Notes: generated by a model not told the origin, from the letters alone. A stretch of DNA of 64,000 nt from Spirosoma radiotolerans (GCF_000974425.1 NZ_CP010429.1:3100001-3164000), one strand, 5' to 3'; positions 1 to 8,620 are shown, counted from the first letter of the stretch. Numbers and translations: made by a program.

Positions 1-704
1 CGCAGGGTCGATACCGGCTTCGTTTCGGCCAGCACCTGTTCGTTCAGCAGGTTCCTGAAGCCGTATCCTTTCGAAACGATAGCCTGAAACAGGGTGTAGT
101 CCTCCACCACCGAAAACGGCAACGATTCGTAGCCACCAACAGCCTCGTACCCGGCCCGGCTGACGGCCATGTTATTGCCCATGGCCGTGACCGGAATCCC
201 GACCAGGCTAACCAGGTGGGTCAGCGTCAGATTGTAAAGCCAGTCGATGGTCTGAAGCCGTTGAAACAGGCCCGATCCCTTCGGAAGCGTAACCCCCGTC
301 ACAATACCCCTTCGTTGAATAAACTGACGGCTCATTTCAGTTAGCCAGTTTACCGGAACCTGGGTATCGGCATCCGTGAAAAAGAACAGGGAGCCCCGCG
401 CCTGCCTGGCCAGTTGCGCCAGCACGTTGGCCTTTCCCAGCAACCCTGTGCTGGATGGGGCAATATCAATCAGGTGAAAGGCCGGTTTGTCGGCAATGAA
501 CTCCGCCACCCGCGTCCGGGTCTGGTCTGTGGACTGGTCGTTGCCAATCAGCACCTCGACGCGCTCGGGTGGATAATTGAGCTGGGTGATAGCCCGCAGG
601 CAGTCCAGAATGGTATCCTCTTCGTTTCGGGCGGCAATCAGAATACTAACAAACGGGAAGTCTGGACCGGGTCGATCTCGGGCAGGCTCATCAATAACCG
701 GCAT
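1..704 (-). CDS. Glycosyltransferase family 2, 3' end cut off by window
   Basis: Read on the minus strand from ATG at 704; about 234 residues are visible and the C-terminus lies outside the window. Early residues carry the GT-A nucleotide-binding pattern 'SILIAARNEED' and 'IGNDQSTDQT', then 'FTDADTQVP' (the DxD metal/nucleotide-sugar site), 'GNNMAVSR' and 'VVEDYTL' (the ED of the acceptor/base region). These order correctly for a processive or polyprenyl-linked GT2 enzyme that transfers sugars at the cytoplasmic membrane face. Its start overlaps the stop of the upstream NodB gene by 14 nt, so it is translationally coupled in the envelope polysaccharide cassette. Substrate cannot be told from sequence. 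Confidence 0.85.
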   Translation of the reverse strand, partial: MPVIDEPARDRPGPDFPFVSILIAARNEEDTILDCLRAITQLNYPPERVEVLIGNDQSTDQTRTRVAEFIADKPAFHLIDIAPSSTGLLGKANVLAQLARQARGSLFFFTDADTQVPVNWLTEMSRQFIQRRGIVTGVTLPKGSGLFQRLQTIDWLYNLTLTHLVSLVGIPVTAMGNNMAVSRAGYEAVGGYESLPFSVVEDYTLFQAIVSKGYGFRNLLNEQVLAETKPVSTL

Positions 705-1338
705 AGACAGGTTGCGGAACAGCGCGGAATGAATAGCCCCGATTGGCAAAATAGGCCAGCATTCGGGGCAGCACGTAACGCATCGTCGGCCAGGCTTTCA
801 GACTATCGTGAAACACCACAATAGAACCAGGCCGTGTGTACTGAATAGTTTTCCGGAGGCACACATCAGCGGGTAAACTACGGTCAAAATCACCCGTCAA
901 AACGTCCCACATAACAATCGAATAGTGCTCAATAACCTCGGCCACCTGCGTCTTTTTTATACGCCCATAAGGCGGCCGAAACAGGGATGTTTCTACGTTT
1001 AGCTGATCCTGGCATTTTTGGATATTTTCCAGATAGGTTAGATCATCGGTCTTCCAGCCGTTGAGGTGGTTGAACGTGTGGTTTCCAACCATATGGCCAG
1101 CTTCCAGCACCTTAAACAGTATATCGGAGTGTTTCCGAACATTGTCGCCGATGCAGAAAAAGGTTGCCTGAGCGGCAAATTTATCCAGTTGTTCGAGAAC
1201 AAACTCCGTCACGTCGGGGATAGGCCCATCATCGAACGTCAGGTATATGGTCGGTTCAGCGGCTTCTTCGATCTTCCACCAGAACTCAGGGTATACCGTC
1301 CGGAGCAAAAAGTTAGACTTATGCAGAAAAAAAGACAA
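691..1338 (-). CDS. Polysaccharide deacetylase (NodB domain)
   Basis: A 215-residue protein with the NodB signature in order: 'TFDDGP' (residues 34-39, catalytic base and first metal Asp), 'GNHTFNH' (about 85-91, the two metal-binding His), 'FRPPYGR' and 'MWDVLTGDFD'. The family removes N- or O-acetyl groups from chitin-like or peptidoglycan sugars with a divalent metal. There is no clear signal peptide beyond a short hydrophobic start, so export is uncertain. It lies between two GT2 genes, overlapping the next one by 14 nt, which suggests it modifies the glycan that those enzymes build. Length is normal for a single NodB domain. Confidence 0.9.
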   Translation of the reverse strand: MSFFLHKSNFLLRTVYPEFWWKIEEAAEPTIYLTFDDGPIPDVTEFVLEQLDKFAAQATFFCIGDNVRKHSDILFKVLEAGHMVGNHTFNHLNGWKTDDLTYLENIQKCQDQLNVETSLFRPPYGRIKKTQVAEVIEHYSIVMWDVLTGDFDRSLPADVCLRKTIQYTRPGSIVVFHDSLKAWPTMRYVLPRMLAYFANRGYSFRAVPQPVYAGY

Positions 1339-1429
1339 GATAATAAACGTTTTAGCTGCATAATGTATAGTATAGCCTATAGCATGTAATTGATTTACAA
1401 ATCCTATAAACTAGCCCTTACAGCATACA

Positions 1430-2554
1430 TCAGTTAAGGTTTCGTCCTTTCCAACTGTATCCTTTTCCCTGAGCGGCTAACCCAAAGAAAAGTACATATA
1501 GCGGGTATACTAACTGGGTCAGCGGGATTACCCATACCGACGATTTTTTTTGTAAAAAAACAAGAATCTGTCGTAAAAACAAAAACTCTGGCAGAAGCTT
1601 CAGCCCTATAACGGCCAGTGTTGCATTTCCGTTTAAAAAACCGAGCAACCAGCCCCCAACGGCCACCATCGGCGCGGCATTACTCAGAAAAACAAACACC
1701 GCCAGAACTGACGGCAAATAGCTCTTGTAGGCCCGCCATTTACTCGCCCATCGTTTGCGCTGGTTGTAAAAACCCCGCCAGGACTGATGTGCATTCGTTT
1801 GGACAACGGCCAACGGACTTTTCAAAAAATGGACCCCGGCTGGATACTTTACGGCAATCTTGTGCATCAGCAACTCATCATCGCCCGAAGCCAGGTGATC
1901 AACTCCGGCGAATCCATCTACTTCGGCAAAGACCCGCTTTTCATAACAAAGGTTGGCTCCGTTGCACATCGTTGGCACACCCAGGGCCATGGTACAGGCT
2001 CCGCTTCCAATCAGGCTGGCGAATTCAACGGTTTGCAAAGCATCGAAAATCGTTTTCTCCCTTGTAAACGTAACCGGCCCCGAAATCAGTTTTGCGCCGG
2101 TTCGTTCGTAAAACGAAGCGATGGTAGCTAGCCACTCCGGACCAACCCGGCAGTCGCCGTCAGTTGTCACGATCAGGTCGCCCGTTGCGATAGCGATACT
2201 TTGGGTGATGGCCCGCTTTTTGGGCGATGCGGTCCGCTCATTGGATAACGGCAACGGCCGCAGGGAAAAAGAGGCCGTTTGGGCAAACTGGTAAAGAATT
2301 GCCAGAGTACTGTCTGTAGATGAATCGTCGGCAACAATTACCTCAAAACGGGTATAGGTTTGATGGCTAAAGTCATTCAGCAAATTTTCGATGTTTTCTG
2401 CTTCGTTTCGAACGGGAATAACAACAGTGATGGCCGGACCCGCTGGCGCTACAGTTGCTGCCGACCGGAAAGGCAGCATGCTGCGCCAAGTGAACCCAAG
2501 TACCGTTGTAAAGAGCGCATACAGGCCGCTAACCACGAGCAGTATAATTGTCAT
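1430..2554 (-). CDS. Membrane glycosyltransferase family 2
   Basis: 374 residues from ATG at 2554. A longer in-frame start at 2626 exists but would extend 75 nt into the upstream gene, while the ATG at 2554 gives a clean 4-nt ATGA overlap with its stop. It begins with a hydrophobic helix, followed by the GT-A core 'VVIPVRNEAENI', 'VADDSSTDST', 'TTDGDCRVG' (DxD-like), 'SGDDELLMHKIA' and 'NQRKRWASKW' (the Q/RxxRW acceptor motif of processive enzymes), then two or three C-terminal membrane segments. It most likely polymerises or extends an envelope glycan together with the neighbouring NodB deacetylase and second GT2. The exact sugar is unknown. Confidence 0.88.
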   Translation of the reverse strand: MTIILLVVSGLYALFTTVLGFTWRSMLPFRSAATVAPAGPAITVVIPVRNEAENIENLLNDFSHQTYTRFEVIVADDSSTDSTLAILYQFAQTASFSLRPLPLSNERTASPKKRAITQSIAIATGDLIVTTDGDCRVGPEWLATIASFYERTGAKLISGPVTFTREKTIFDALQTVEFASLIGSGACTMALGVPTMCNGANLCYEKRVFAEVDGFAGVDHLASGDDELLMHKIAVKYPAGVHFLKSPLAVVQTNAHQSWRGFYNQRKRWASKWRAYKSYLPSVLAVFVFLSNAAPMVAVGGWLLGFLNGNATLAVIGLKLLPEFLFLRQILVFLQKKSSVWVIPLTQLVYPLYVLFFGLAAQGKGYSWKGRNLN

Positions 2555-3570
2555 TGAGCGGTAATTTTTAGTTTCCAGACCCAGATTAGTCCAACGAGTA
2601 CAGGCATCAGTACATTGGCTACCCAAAGCGTCAGGGTGGCCGTCAGCAAGATAGGGACGCTGACCTCAAAGGGTGAAAAAACCCACAGCGAAGCGGCTTC
2701 CCGTACGCCAAGGTCACTCAACAGATTAAAGGCGGGCGTGATCGTTTTAGCCAGAAAAACCAGGCCGATGCCCGATGCAGCCACCTTGGCCGGTACCATC
2801 AGGCCAACGACACGCATTGCCAGATAAAATTGTAGAGAGAACACCAGGTAGCGCAGGGCAGCCGTTCCCAGCGCCAGTACGATTTCCCGGTCTGAATAGA
2901 GCCCGGCCACCTGCCAGTAGTCAGCAAATCGCTGGAGGGCGGGGCGACCTGACAAAGAATGAATAAGCAGCTTTCGAAGCAGTCCGAACACAACGCCCCC
3001 GAACGATAAACCGATTAGTAACACCAAAAGCCAGTTACCGGCTGCATGGCTACGTTCGGGCACTAGCGTCAGGTGATGCGCCCAGGCTATGGTGCCAAAG
3101 ACGACAGCCACATAAAATTGCATCCCGCCCGAGACCAGTGAAGCCCCCACAGCCCCTGCCCTGTTGGTTCGCAGAGAGAGTACCCGGCCAGCGGTGTCGC
3201 CCAGTTGGGCAGGCATGGCAAAGCCCAGCGAGACACCCGCCAGCACACCCTTACAGGCCTCCCCAAAGGTGACAAATTCAACCCGCCGAAGCAGGATTTG
3301 CCATTTGAGAGCCTCCAGTCCCCAGTTGATGGGGGTGAGCAAAAGCAATAATATCGCCCATTGCTCGGGGTGGCTGACCGCCCGCAGTTGGGTTTGCAAG
3401 GTGGACCAATCGAACGATTGCTGCCGTATAACATGCCCGATGTAGGCAAGCAAGGCAGCAAAGACGACGATTTTAACCCAAAAGATGATTTTTTTATCTG
3501 GTTTCAGCGACAAAACAGAAGAGAACACGTTACTTTGCAATAGACCCAACGCCCAGGCATGCTCATTCAT
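2551..3570 (-). CDS. Lysylphosphatidylglycerol synthase-TM/flippase-like membrane protein
   Basis: 339 residues, mostly hydrophobic with about seven to eight membrane segments. The spacing, and motifs such as 'GVSLGFAMPAQLGDTAGR' (the conserved small-residue/P-G-GD-R segment), match the LPG_synthase_TM / UPF0104 family, often found beside GT2 genes and thought to flip or bind lipid-linked substrates. It heads the minus-strand cassette and overlaps the next GT2 by 4 nt. Its ATG at 3570 overlaps the divergent ruvC ATG (3559) by 12 nt, so the two genes share their start region; a somewhat later start cannot be excluded. The specific lipid substrate is unknown. Confidence 0.8.
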   Translation of the reverse strand: MNEHAWALGLLQSNVFSSVLSLKPDKKIIFWVKIVVFAALLAYIGHVIRQQSFDWSTLQTQLRAVSHPEQWAILLLLLTPINWGLEALKWQILLRRVEFVTFGEACKGVLAGVSLGFAMPAQLGDTAGRVLSLRTNRAGAVGASLVSGGMQFYVAVVFGTIAWAHHLTLVPERSHAAGNWLLVLLIGLSFGGVVFGLLRKLLIHSLSGRPALQRFADYWQVAGLYSDREIVLALGTAALRYLVFSLQFYLAMRVVGLMVPAKVAASGIGLVFLAKTITPAFNLLSDLGVREAASLWVFSPFEVSVPILLTATLTLWVANVLMPVLVGLIWVWKLKITAQ

Positions 3571-4164
3571 CCAACTTCATCCACTACTACCCCAGATAGC
3601 CGACTATCTGAGAAAGTCATATTAGGGGTAGATCCTGGTACGCAGGTTGCCGGTTACGGCATCATTTCGGTGAAGGGGGGCGTCATGACCATGATTCAGT
3701 ATGGGGTGGTTCAGTTGAGCAAATATACGACCTACCAACTGAAGCTCCAGAAACTTCATGAAACCATGCTTCGGCTGATCGACGAGTACCACCCCGACGA
3801 AATGGCGATTGAAGACCCGTTTTTCGGCAAAAACGTACAGTCGATGCTGAAATTAGGCCGGGCACAGGGAGTGGTTATGGCGGCTGGCCTGTCGCGCAAC
3901 ATTCCCATTGTTGAATACGCTCCCCGGCGAATCAAGCAGTCCGTTACGGGCAATGGGAATGCGTCGAAAGACCAGGTTTCCCAAATGGTCGGGCATCTGC
4001 TGAAAGAGAGCCTGGATCCCCAGTTTTTTGATGCGACCGATGCGCTGGCGATTGCTATCTGCCATCATTTTCACGAAAATGCCTTACCCGTTGTATCGAG
4101 TAAGAAGACCAAAAAGGGCGCATGGGGTGCGTTTGTAAGCGAGAATGCCAACCGGGTTCTGTAA
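3559..4164 (+). CDS. ruvC: Crossover junction endodeoxyribonuclease RuvC
   Basis: 201 residues. RuvC cuts Holliday junctions symmetrically in the RuvABC recombination pathway, using Mg2+. The four acidic residues of the RNase-H-like fold are visible: Asp25 in 'GVDPGT', Glu85 in 'MAIEDPFFGKN', and Asp158 and Asp161 in 'FDATDALAIAICHH'. The DNA-binding segment 'PRRIKQSVTGNGNASKDQV' (about 122-140) is intact. There is a 15-20 residue N-terminal extension before the first strand, compared with E. coli. It is divergent to the envelope cassette. A weak -7-like 'TACTTTGC' at 3532-3538 would give a very short leader. Confidence 0.96.
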   Translation: MLIHPTSSTTTPDSRLSEKVILGVDPGTQVAGYGIISVKGGVMTMIQYGVVQLSKYTTYQLKLQKLHETMLRLIDEYHPDEMAIEDPFFGKNVQSMLKLGRAQGVVMAAGLSRNIPIVEYAPRRIKQSVTGNGNASKDQVSQMVGHLLKESLDPQFFDATDALAIAICHHFHENALPVVSSKKTKKGAWGAFVSENANRVL

Positions 4165-4384
4165 CACCTTCCATTCAATCAAAGGGAGTTTTCCATCTAT
4201 CCGTTCTTTATTGTCTACCTAGCAGTATAGCTGAAACGAGCCTATACTCTTATGAACGGTAACAGGTTGCCTGAATACGAGAATCGTGGTATCCGATTTT
4301 TAGAGGAAAAGGTAAGCCCGAGTTTAGTACACGGGCTCGAAAAGATCCCATCGTCCAGCCTGGGAAGCAACTACTAATCCGGCC
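4165..4384. other. Convergent spacer between ruvC and the barrel gene
   Basis: 220 bp between converging genes. The only structure I see is a short hairpin, AGCCCG (4315-4320) pairing with CGGGCT (4332-4337), with no U-run. No ORF or RNA gene is evident. Confidence 0.4.
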
Positions 4385-4951
4385 TTATTTCAAACGGTAA
4401 TTAATACCCACACTGGCTTGCCAACGGTTGTAATCCGGGGTTAAATAAGAAGATTGCAGCCAACTTCGGTCAAAAGTTGCCTCTACAGACCAGCGTTTTC
4501 CCAGTCGGTAATGTGCCCCCAAACCAGCGTTTGTTTGCCAATTGTTGTTGCGAATTCCATTTATCGAAGCGATATAATCTGCCGGGTCAAATTTGTCGTA
4601 TTTACTCTGCCCGTATACAGCACCGAGTTGTGCAAAAATCGCTAACCGGCTCCCCCGAAAAAAATAATACCGGGTTGATAAACCAGCACCTAAATAAGTG
4701 AAGGGATAATAAGAGTTTGACTTCAGGTAACGTCCTTCAAATGCAACTGACCATCCGCTGGCGAGAAAATATTGAATTCGAGGTACAAAGTAGTTTGTTG
4801 TCGAGTAATTTCCTCTGTAACCTTGTCCGGCCGAGATACCTACACTCAGATGTCCCTTTCCCAATAGATCCTGTTGCTTGTCGTGAGTCAGGACTTGGGT
4901 TCTTCCAACTAAGGGTAGCGTCAGGAAAAGTAATACTGAATACCGTCTCAT
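4385..4951 (-). CDS. Outer-membrane beta-barrel protein
   Basis: 188 residues. A signal peptide (about residues 1-18, 'LLFLTLPLVGRTQ') is followed by alternating amphipathic strands rich in Tyr, Phe and Gly, such as 'GWSVAFEGRYL' and 'LGAGLSTRYYFF', ending in 'WQASVGINYRLK', typical of the last strand of a small outer-membrane barrel. This pattern fits the OMP_b-brl families common in Bacteroidota. Function (porin, adhesion or structural) cannot be given. The gene stands alone, convergent with ruvC. Confidence 0.75.
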   Translation of the reverse strand: MRRYSVLLFLTLPLVGRTQVLTHDKQQDLLGKGHLSVGISAGQGYRGNYSTTNYFVPRIQYFLASGWSVAFEGRYLKSNSYYPFTYLGAGLSTRYYFFRGSRLAIFAQLGAVYGQSKYDKFDPADYIASINGIRNNNWQTNAGLGAHYRLGKRWSVEATFDRSWLQSSYLTPDYNRWQASVGINYRLK

Positions 4952-5240
4952 AATAAACCTTGTTTGTTTGAGTTGGAGACGCTTTCAGGATTGATACCGT
5001 TGTAAAGCATTGACGCATTTAAGCCTTTTTAACAGCCGCAAGCTGAATTCCCTGAGTCGCTATCATTCGTAGAGCGCACATTTACCAACAGAATCAGTCT
5101 ATTTAGCTGTCATTGCCCCGTTCGTGCAACGAATCACCCCCGCCCTGCGATAATAAGATAAACAGACACACGCTGATTCGCCCCAGTACACGATCTGTTG
5201 ATTCACTGGTTATTCGCTACTAAATCTGTTTCCCAACCGA
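4952..5240. other. Divergent promoter region
   Basis: 289 bp between divergently transcribed barrel and dioxygenase genes, so it must hold both promoters. I do not see a convincing TAnnTTTG element or an operator-like palindrome. Confidence 0.3.
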
Positions 5241-5981
5241 ATGGAACGTAAAGAATTTTTAAGACGCGGTTTTGGTAGTTTACTTGGTCTCTCAGGGATA
5301 GTTCCGCTTGTAGGGTCTTGTTCATCCTCCACCGTCGACCCTGCAACCAGCACGGGCACCTCAACTGGCTCCACAAACGGAAGTTCATCGAGCAATTGCA
5401 GTGTTACACCCAGCGAAACGGAAGGGCCTTTCCCGACAAAAGTACCGGCCAACTTCGTTATCAGGGATATTCGGTCGGACCGAACGGGCGTTGCCCTCAC
5501 CATTAACCTTACGATTAAAAACAGCAATAGCAGTTGTGCCGCTCTTGCCGGCGCCCTGGTCGACATCTGGCACTGTGATAAAGACGGATATTATTCGGAA
5601 TATGGCGGCAGTGGCATGCAATCTGTCAATTTAACAAATGTAGACTTTCTTAGAGGCCGCCAGACAACGGATGCCAATGGCCTGGTTGCATTTACATCCA
5701 TTTTTCCAGGCTGGTATTCGGGTAGAGCCCCCCACATTCACGTTCATATTTACAACGCTGCCGGTAAATCCCTACTGGTCACGCAAATTGCCTTTCCCTA
5801 CGAGATCACCAATAGCGTATACACTACCGGTCAGTCGTACGGGTATACGAAGGGGAGCCAGGACACCACAAACGAGCGGGATAATGTGTTTTCGGATGGA
5901 TTTACCACCGAACTGGCGACACTTTCGGGCAATTCATCGGCCGGTTATACCCTCACGCACACCATTGTGGTCAGCGCATAG
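5241..5981 (+). CDS. Exported intradiol ring-cleavage dioxygenase-like protein
   Basis: 246 residues. The N-terminus has a Tat-like stretch ('RKEFLRRG') followed by a hydrophobic core and lipobox 'LVGSC', so it is probably a lipoprotein outside the cytoplasm. The body matches the intradiol dioxygenase fold (protocatechuate 3,4-dioxygenase beta/catechol dioxygenase): 'SETEGPFP' at the domain start, 'GALVDIWHCDKDGYYSEY' with the first Fe-ligand Tyr region, and 'GWYSGRAPHIHVH' with the second Tyr and the two His ligands. All four ligand positions appear present. No other aromatic-degradation gene is nearby and the substrate is unknown; extracellular members of this family are widespread in Bacteroidota. 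Confidence 0.85.
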   Translation: MERKEFLRRGFGSLLGLSGIVPLVGSCSSSTVDPATSTGTSTGSTNGSSSSNCSVTPSETEGPFPTKVPANFVIRDIRSDRTGVALTINLTIKNSNSSCAALAGALVDIWHCDKDGYYSEYGGSGMQSVNLTNVDFLRGRQTTDANGLVAFTSIFPGWYSGRAPHIHVHIYNAAGKSLLVTQIAFPYEITNSVYTTGQSYGYTKGSQDTTNERDNVFSDGFTTELATLSGNSSAGYTLTHTIVVSA

Positions 5982-6020
5982 CAATCAATTATTGAGTTTC
6001 TCGAATTTGCCTGGGCCAAG

Positions 6021-6074
6021 TGCTGGCTTGGCCTGTGTAGAAAGCTAAATAAGTTCCGCTCGGGCCAAGCCAGA
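6021..6074. repeat. Inverted repeat CTGGCTTGGCC / GGCCAAGCCAG
   Basis: Arms at 6023-6033 and 6063-6073 pair over 11 bp, in the spacer between converging genes (stop at 5981 and stop at 6138). The 13-mer GGGCCAAGCCAGA at 6062-6074 recurs at 33293-33305 in a second inverted repeat. It could act as a bidirectional terminator; there is no clear U-tract. Confidence 0.55.
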
Positions 6075-6137
6075 CTCTTACCAATGCGGCAATCGTTTTG
6101 GTGTTCGAAATTTCCTAAACCTTTCGCTGCTAAGACG

Positions 6138-6962
6138 TTACATTCGATAGAAAAGATTATACTGAACGGACCCGTATACCCGATAGACCGATAACACACA
6201 GGTTGAAGCGGTAGCCACGCCATCATTCAGGGCAGGTTTCCAATTCAACTTGTCGGGCGTCCATTCGGGCATATTTCGAATGACCTGCTGGGCATAGCTC
6301 ACCACATCCGGCATTTTTACACTTTCGGCCGGATTTCCATTGACGATGGCCTTCACGCCAATAACTTGACCGATTTCATTGATTGTCAGGGTAGCCGTGA
6401 TTCGGCGGATACGCTCACCATCCAAAACCGGACTCAGCTTTTGCTTCAAATACGCCGACAACTCGTTTGGCTTACCCTGGAACTGAGCTACCTGATAAAA
6501 CGGAGCGCAGGTTTGTTTCGCACCGTCCGGGGTATAACATTCACTCTTACCCAAGATGCCGCCCCGGTAATATTCACGGCGTTTGACGGAGCCATCTTCA
6601 TACAACACCATAAATGGACCATGCAACATGTCCCCTTTATACTCACAGCTTATGTATACCTTTCCGTTGGGATACATGATTTTTGTGGGGCCATACCGGA
6701 CAATTCGGCTTAGGCTATCCAGTTGGAATCCATTGGGAAGTGTTTTCGGCTGGATCGTGTATGAATCAAGCCGAAACAATGACCCGTTTTTCAGATACGT
6801 CCGAACGGTAAAGTACTGGTCGTGTTTACCAAAATAAAGAATCTCTTCGTCGTATTCGGCGTACGAATGGCGAATAACATGGTTCACCGGTGCCAAATCA
6901 GTTTGTGCCACGACAGACTGACTGACCACCAGGCCGAGCAGTAGTAGATAAAGGGCATACAT
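6138..6962 (-). CDS. Exported protein with MORN-like repeats and TonB-C-like domain
   Basis: 274 residues. A signal peptide ('LLLLGLVVSQSVVAQ') precedes two or three MORN/YwqK-like repeats ('YPNGKVYISCEYKGD', 'GPFMVLYEDGSVKRREYY'), common in Bacteroidota proteins named YwqK-family antitoxins although no toxin pairing is implied. Residues from about 170 on resemble the TonB C-terminal fold ('ITATLTINEIGQVIGVKAI', 'VIRNMPEWTPDKLNWKPA'). There is no N-terminal membrane anchor as in true TonB, and no ExbB/ExbD next to it, so it is probably a stand-alone periplasmic protein. Its role is unknown. Confidence 0.7.
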   Translation of the reverse strand: MYALYLLLLGLVVSQSVVAQTDLAPVNHVIRHSYAEYDEEILYFGKHDQYFTVRTYLKNGSLFRLDSYTIQPKTLPNGFQLDSLSRIVRYGPTKIMYPNGKVYISCEYKGDMLHGPFMVLYEDGSVKRREYYRGGILGKSECYTPDGAKQTCAPFYQVAQFQGKPNELSAYLKQKLSPVLDGERIRRITATLTINEIGQVIGVKAIVNGNPAESVKMPDVVSYAQQVIRNMPEWTPDKLNWKPALNDGVATASTCVLSVYRVYGSVQYNLFYRM

Positions 6963-7095
6963 AAACGTCTCGTTCTATAAATTCGCTTAATGTACTTCAA
7001 TTCAGGGGCGTTTAACCCGCTATTTTCCACAACTGAATGAGCAGTAATATAGTTATTTCTTAATATAATTTTAAGCTAGTCTTGATGTATCGGCT

Positions 7096-7518
7096 ATGGC
7101 CATTTTCCAGCATACGATTCACCTTCCTGCCTATACGCGTGGTTTTCATTTGATTACAACCCTAATCGAGCGAGAATTTATGGACATGCGCCAACTGAAG
7201 GCAGGTCTGCTCCACGTATTTATTCAACATACGTCAGCCAGCCTGACCATTAATGAGAATGCGGACCCGACTGTTCGCGGGGATTTCGAGCGCTTCTTTA
7301 ACAGAACGGTTCGGGAGAATGAACCCTATTATCAGCATGATTACGAGGGTTCAGACGACATGCCTGCTCACCTGAAAGCCGCTATGCTGGGCAATTCCGT
7401 GACGATTCCCATTACAAACGGGCGTCTGAATCTAGGAACGTGGCAAGGTATCTACCTAGGCGAACACCGCAACCAGGGCGGTCGGCGAACCTTGGTCCTT
7501 ACTGCCTGGGGAGAGTGA
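7096..7518 (+). CDS. yjbQ: YjbQ family protein (UPF0047)
   Basis: 140 residues, full length for the family. Conserved features visible are 'GLLHVFIQHTSASLTINENAD' (split here as the HTSASLTINEN core), 'DFERFFNR', 'HDYEGSDDMPAHLKAA' and 'GTWQGIYLGEHRNQGGRR'. These include the His/Glu/Asp residues that form the YjbQ metal-like pocket. Members are called secondary thiamine-phosphate synthase because they show weak activity of that kind and complement thiE mutants; their physiological role is open. It is cytosolic and monocistronic, and converges on the downstream lipoprotein gene. Confidence 0.92.
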   Translation: MAIFQHTIHLPAYTRGFHLITTLIEREFMDMRQLKAGLLHVFIQHTSASLTINENADPTVRGDFERFFNRTVRENEPYYQHDYEGSDDMPAHLKAAMLGNSVTIPITNGRLNLGTWQGIYLGEHRNQGGRRTLVLTAWGE

Positions 7519-7750
7519 GATGATGTATGATATTTTACAAAAAATATTTATATTTTTTATTACTCTTCAGCCTGGCTTTAGTTGGTAGGTTTTACGTTAA
7601 TTTTCTCTATGTTTTGTATCCCAGCCTATTAATTCGGCGAGGATCAATACGCCGATTGAACAGACATGGGATACAAACTCATAAATTGCAGAGAGTGTCC
7701 TCGCTGTACACCCTATATCATACATCTTACACCCTACATCCTATAGCTCT
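7519..7750. repeat. Convergent spacer with nested inverted repeats
   Basis: TTTGTATCCCA (7613-7623) pairs perfectly with TGGGATACAAA (7667-7677). Inside it TCGGCG (7634-7639) pairs with CGCCGA (7650-7655). Outside it 'GATGTATGATAT' near 7520 is complementary to 'ATATCATACATC' near 7716-7727. The right edge has a seven-base rhythm: CATACAT CTTACAC CCTACAT CCTATAG. An 81-codon ORF on the plus strand (7527-7772) is AT-rich and low-complexity, and I take it as chance. Probably a transcription-ending structure for both converging genes. Confidence 0.6.
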
Positions 7751-8620
7751 TCAATACGTTTCGTATTCATAATGTAATGTTTCCGTTACGTTACCGTTGC
7801 TCGTTGTGGTTCGGCTCGTGGGCAGATTGGCCGCGTTGTAGGTATATGTGTACGTATTTGCCCCGTCGGATAGGACGTTATTCTGACTTAAATTGAGCAG
7901 GTTGGAAAGCCCGCCATAGTAGGTATACGAGCCAATGAAACCGCCCGAGGGTGGAGAAGCGTATTGGGCGGGGGCGGGAATAACGAATACACCATAAAAT
8001 GGGTTTATACCTGTATCATAGGTATAGGTGACATTGACAGTCTGCTCAGGAAATTGGAAACCTTTCTGATTGGCATTTCCTATTATAGTGGCACTCGTCA
8101 AATTGTTTCCCGTATACCTAAATGTGTCGTTTTCTCTGGCCGAAACCCCTGAAACGCTGAAGCTTTTGGACGAACCCACTACCCTGTTATCCGCATCATA
8201 AACCGGCGTTATCGACCAGACGTAGATTGGATTACTGTTACGAAAGCCGAACCCTACCTGACCAGAAGCATTGTACGAAAAAGTATAGGTTTCAAAGCCA
8301 GACGCATTTCCCCGAATAGTACGATTGAGTTGAATGAGTCGGTTCTGCGCATCGTACGTATACACATTATTATCCACCGGCGCCACCGTGCTGTCGGGCG
8401 TTTGATAGGCGATAATCGCCCCCAGACGGCCCTGAGCATCGTATTGAAAAGCACTAACCTTAGCCATATTGTTCGGCATGTCCTGGGTTATCTTTATAAC
8501 CCGCAAACGACTGGTCCCCGGCGTTATCGATGGAATGCGGTGGTCACCACAGCCAGCAAACACAAGAACCAACAACAAATACACAACTCCCGAACGCAAT
8601 CCTGTGATCTTCATACCCAT
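7751..8620 (-). CDS. Lipoprotein with YD-repeat-like C-terminal region
   Basis: 289 residues with a lipoprotein signal ending 'LVLVFAGC' (Cys at about residue 24). The rest contains degenerate RHS/YD-type motifs: 'FQYDAQGRLGAI', 'YTYDAQNRLIQL', 'FSYNASGQVGF', 'VYDADNRVVG' and 'YTYNAANLPTSR'. Single-domain lipoproteins of this type are common and poorly characterised in Bacteroidota; they are not full RHS toxins because they lack a core and a toxic C-terminus. Start may be at 8620 or at the third codon (8614). It is monocistronic. The cellular role is unknown. Confidence 0.7.
   Translation of the reverse strand: MGMKITGLRSGVVYLLLVLVFAGCGDHRIPSITPGTSRLRVIKITQDMPNNMAKVSAFQYDAQGRLGAIIAYQTPDSTVAPVDNNVYTYDAQNRLIQLNRTIRGNASGFETYTFSYNASGQVGFGFRNSNPIYVWSITPVYDADNRVVGSSKSFSVSGVSARENDTFRYTGNNLTSATIIGNANQKGFQFPEQTVNVTYTYDTGINPFYGVFVIPAPAQYASPPSGGFIGSYTYYGGLSNLLNLSQNNVLSDGANTYTYTYNAANLPTSRTTTSNGNVTETLHYEYETY

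Noticed and set aside
7527..7772. 81-codon ORF after yjbQ
   Set aside because: Made of AT-rich and repeat sequence and overlaps the 3' end of the convergent lipoprotein gene.
7751..8620. RHS toxin interpretation of the YD-like lipoprotein
   Set aside because: Too short, with only degenerate YD motifs, and lacking the core-closing motif and a variable toxic tail.
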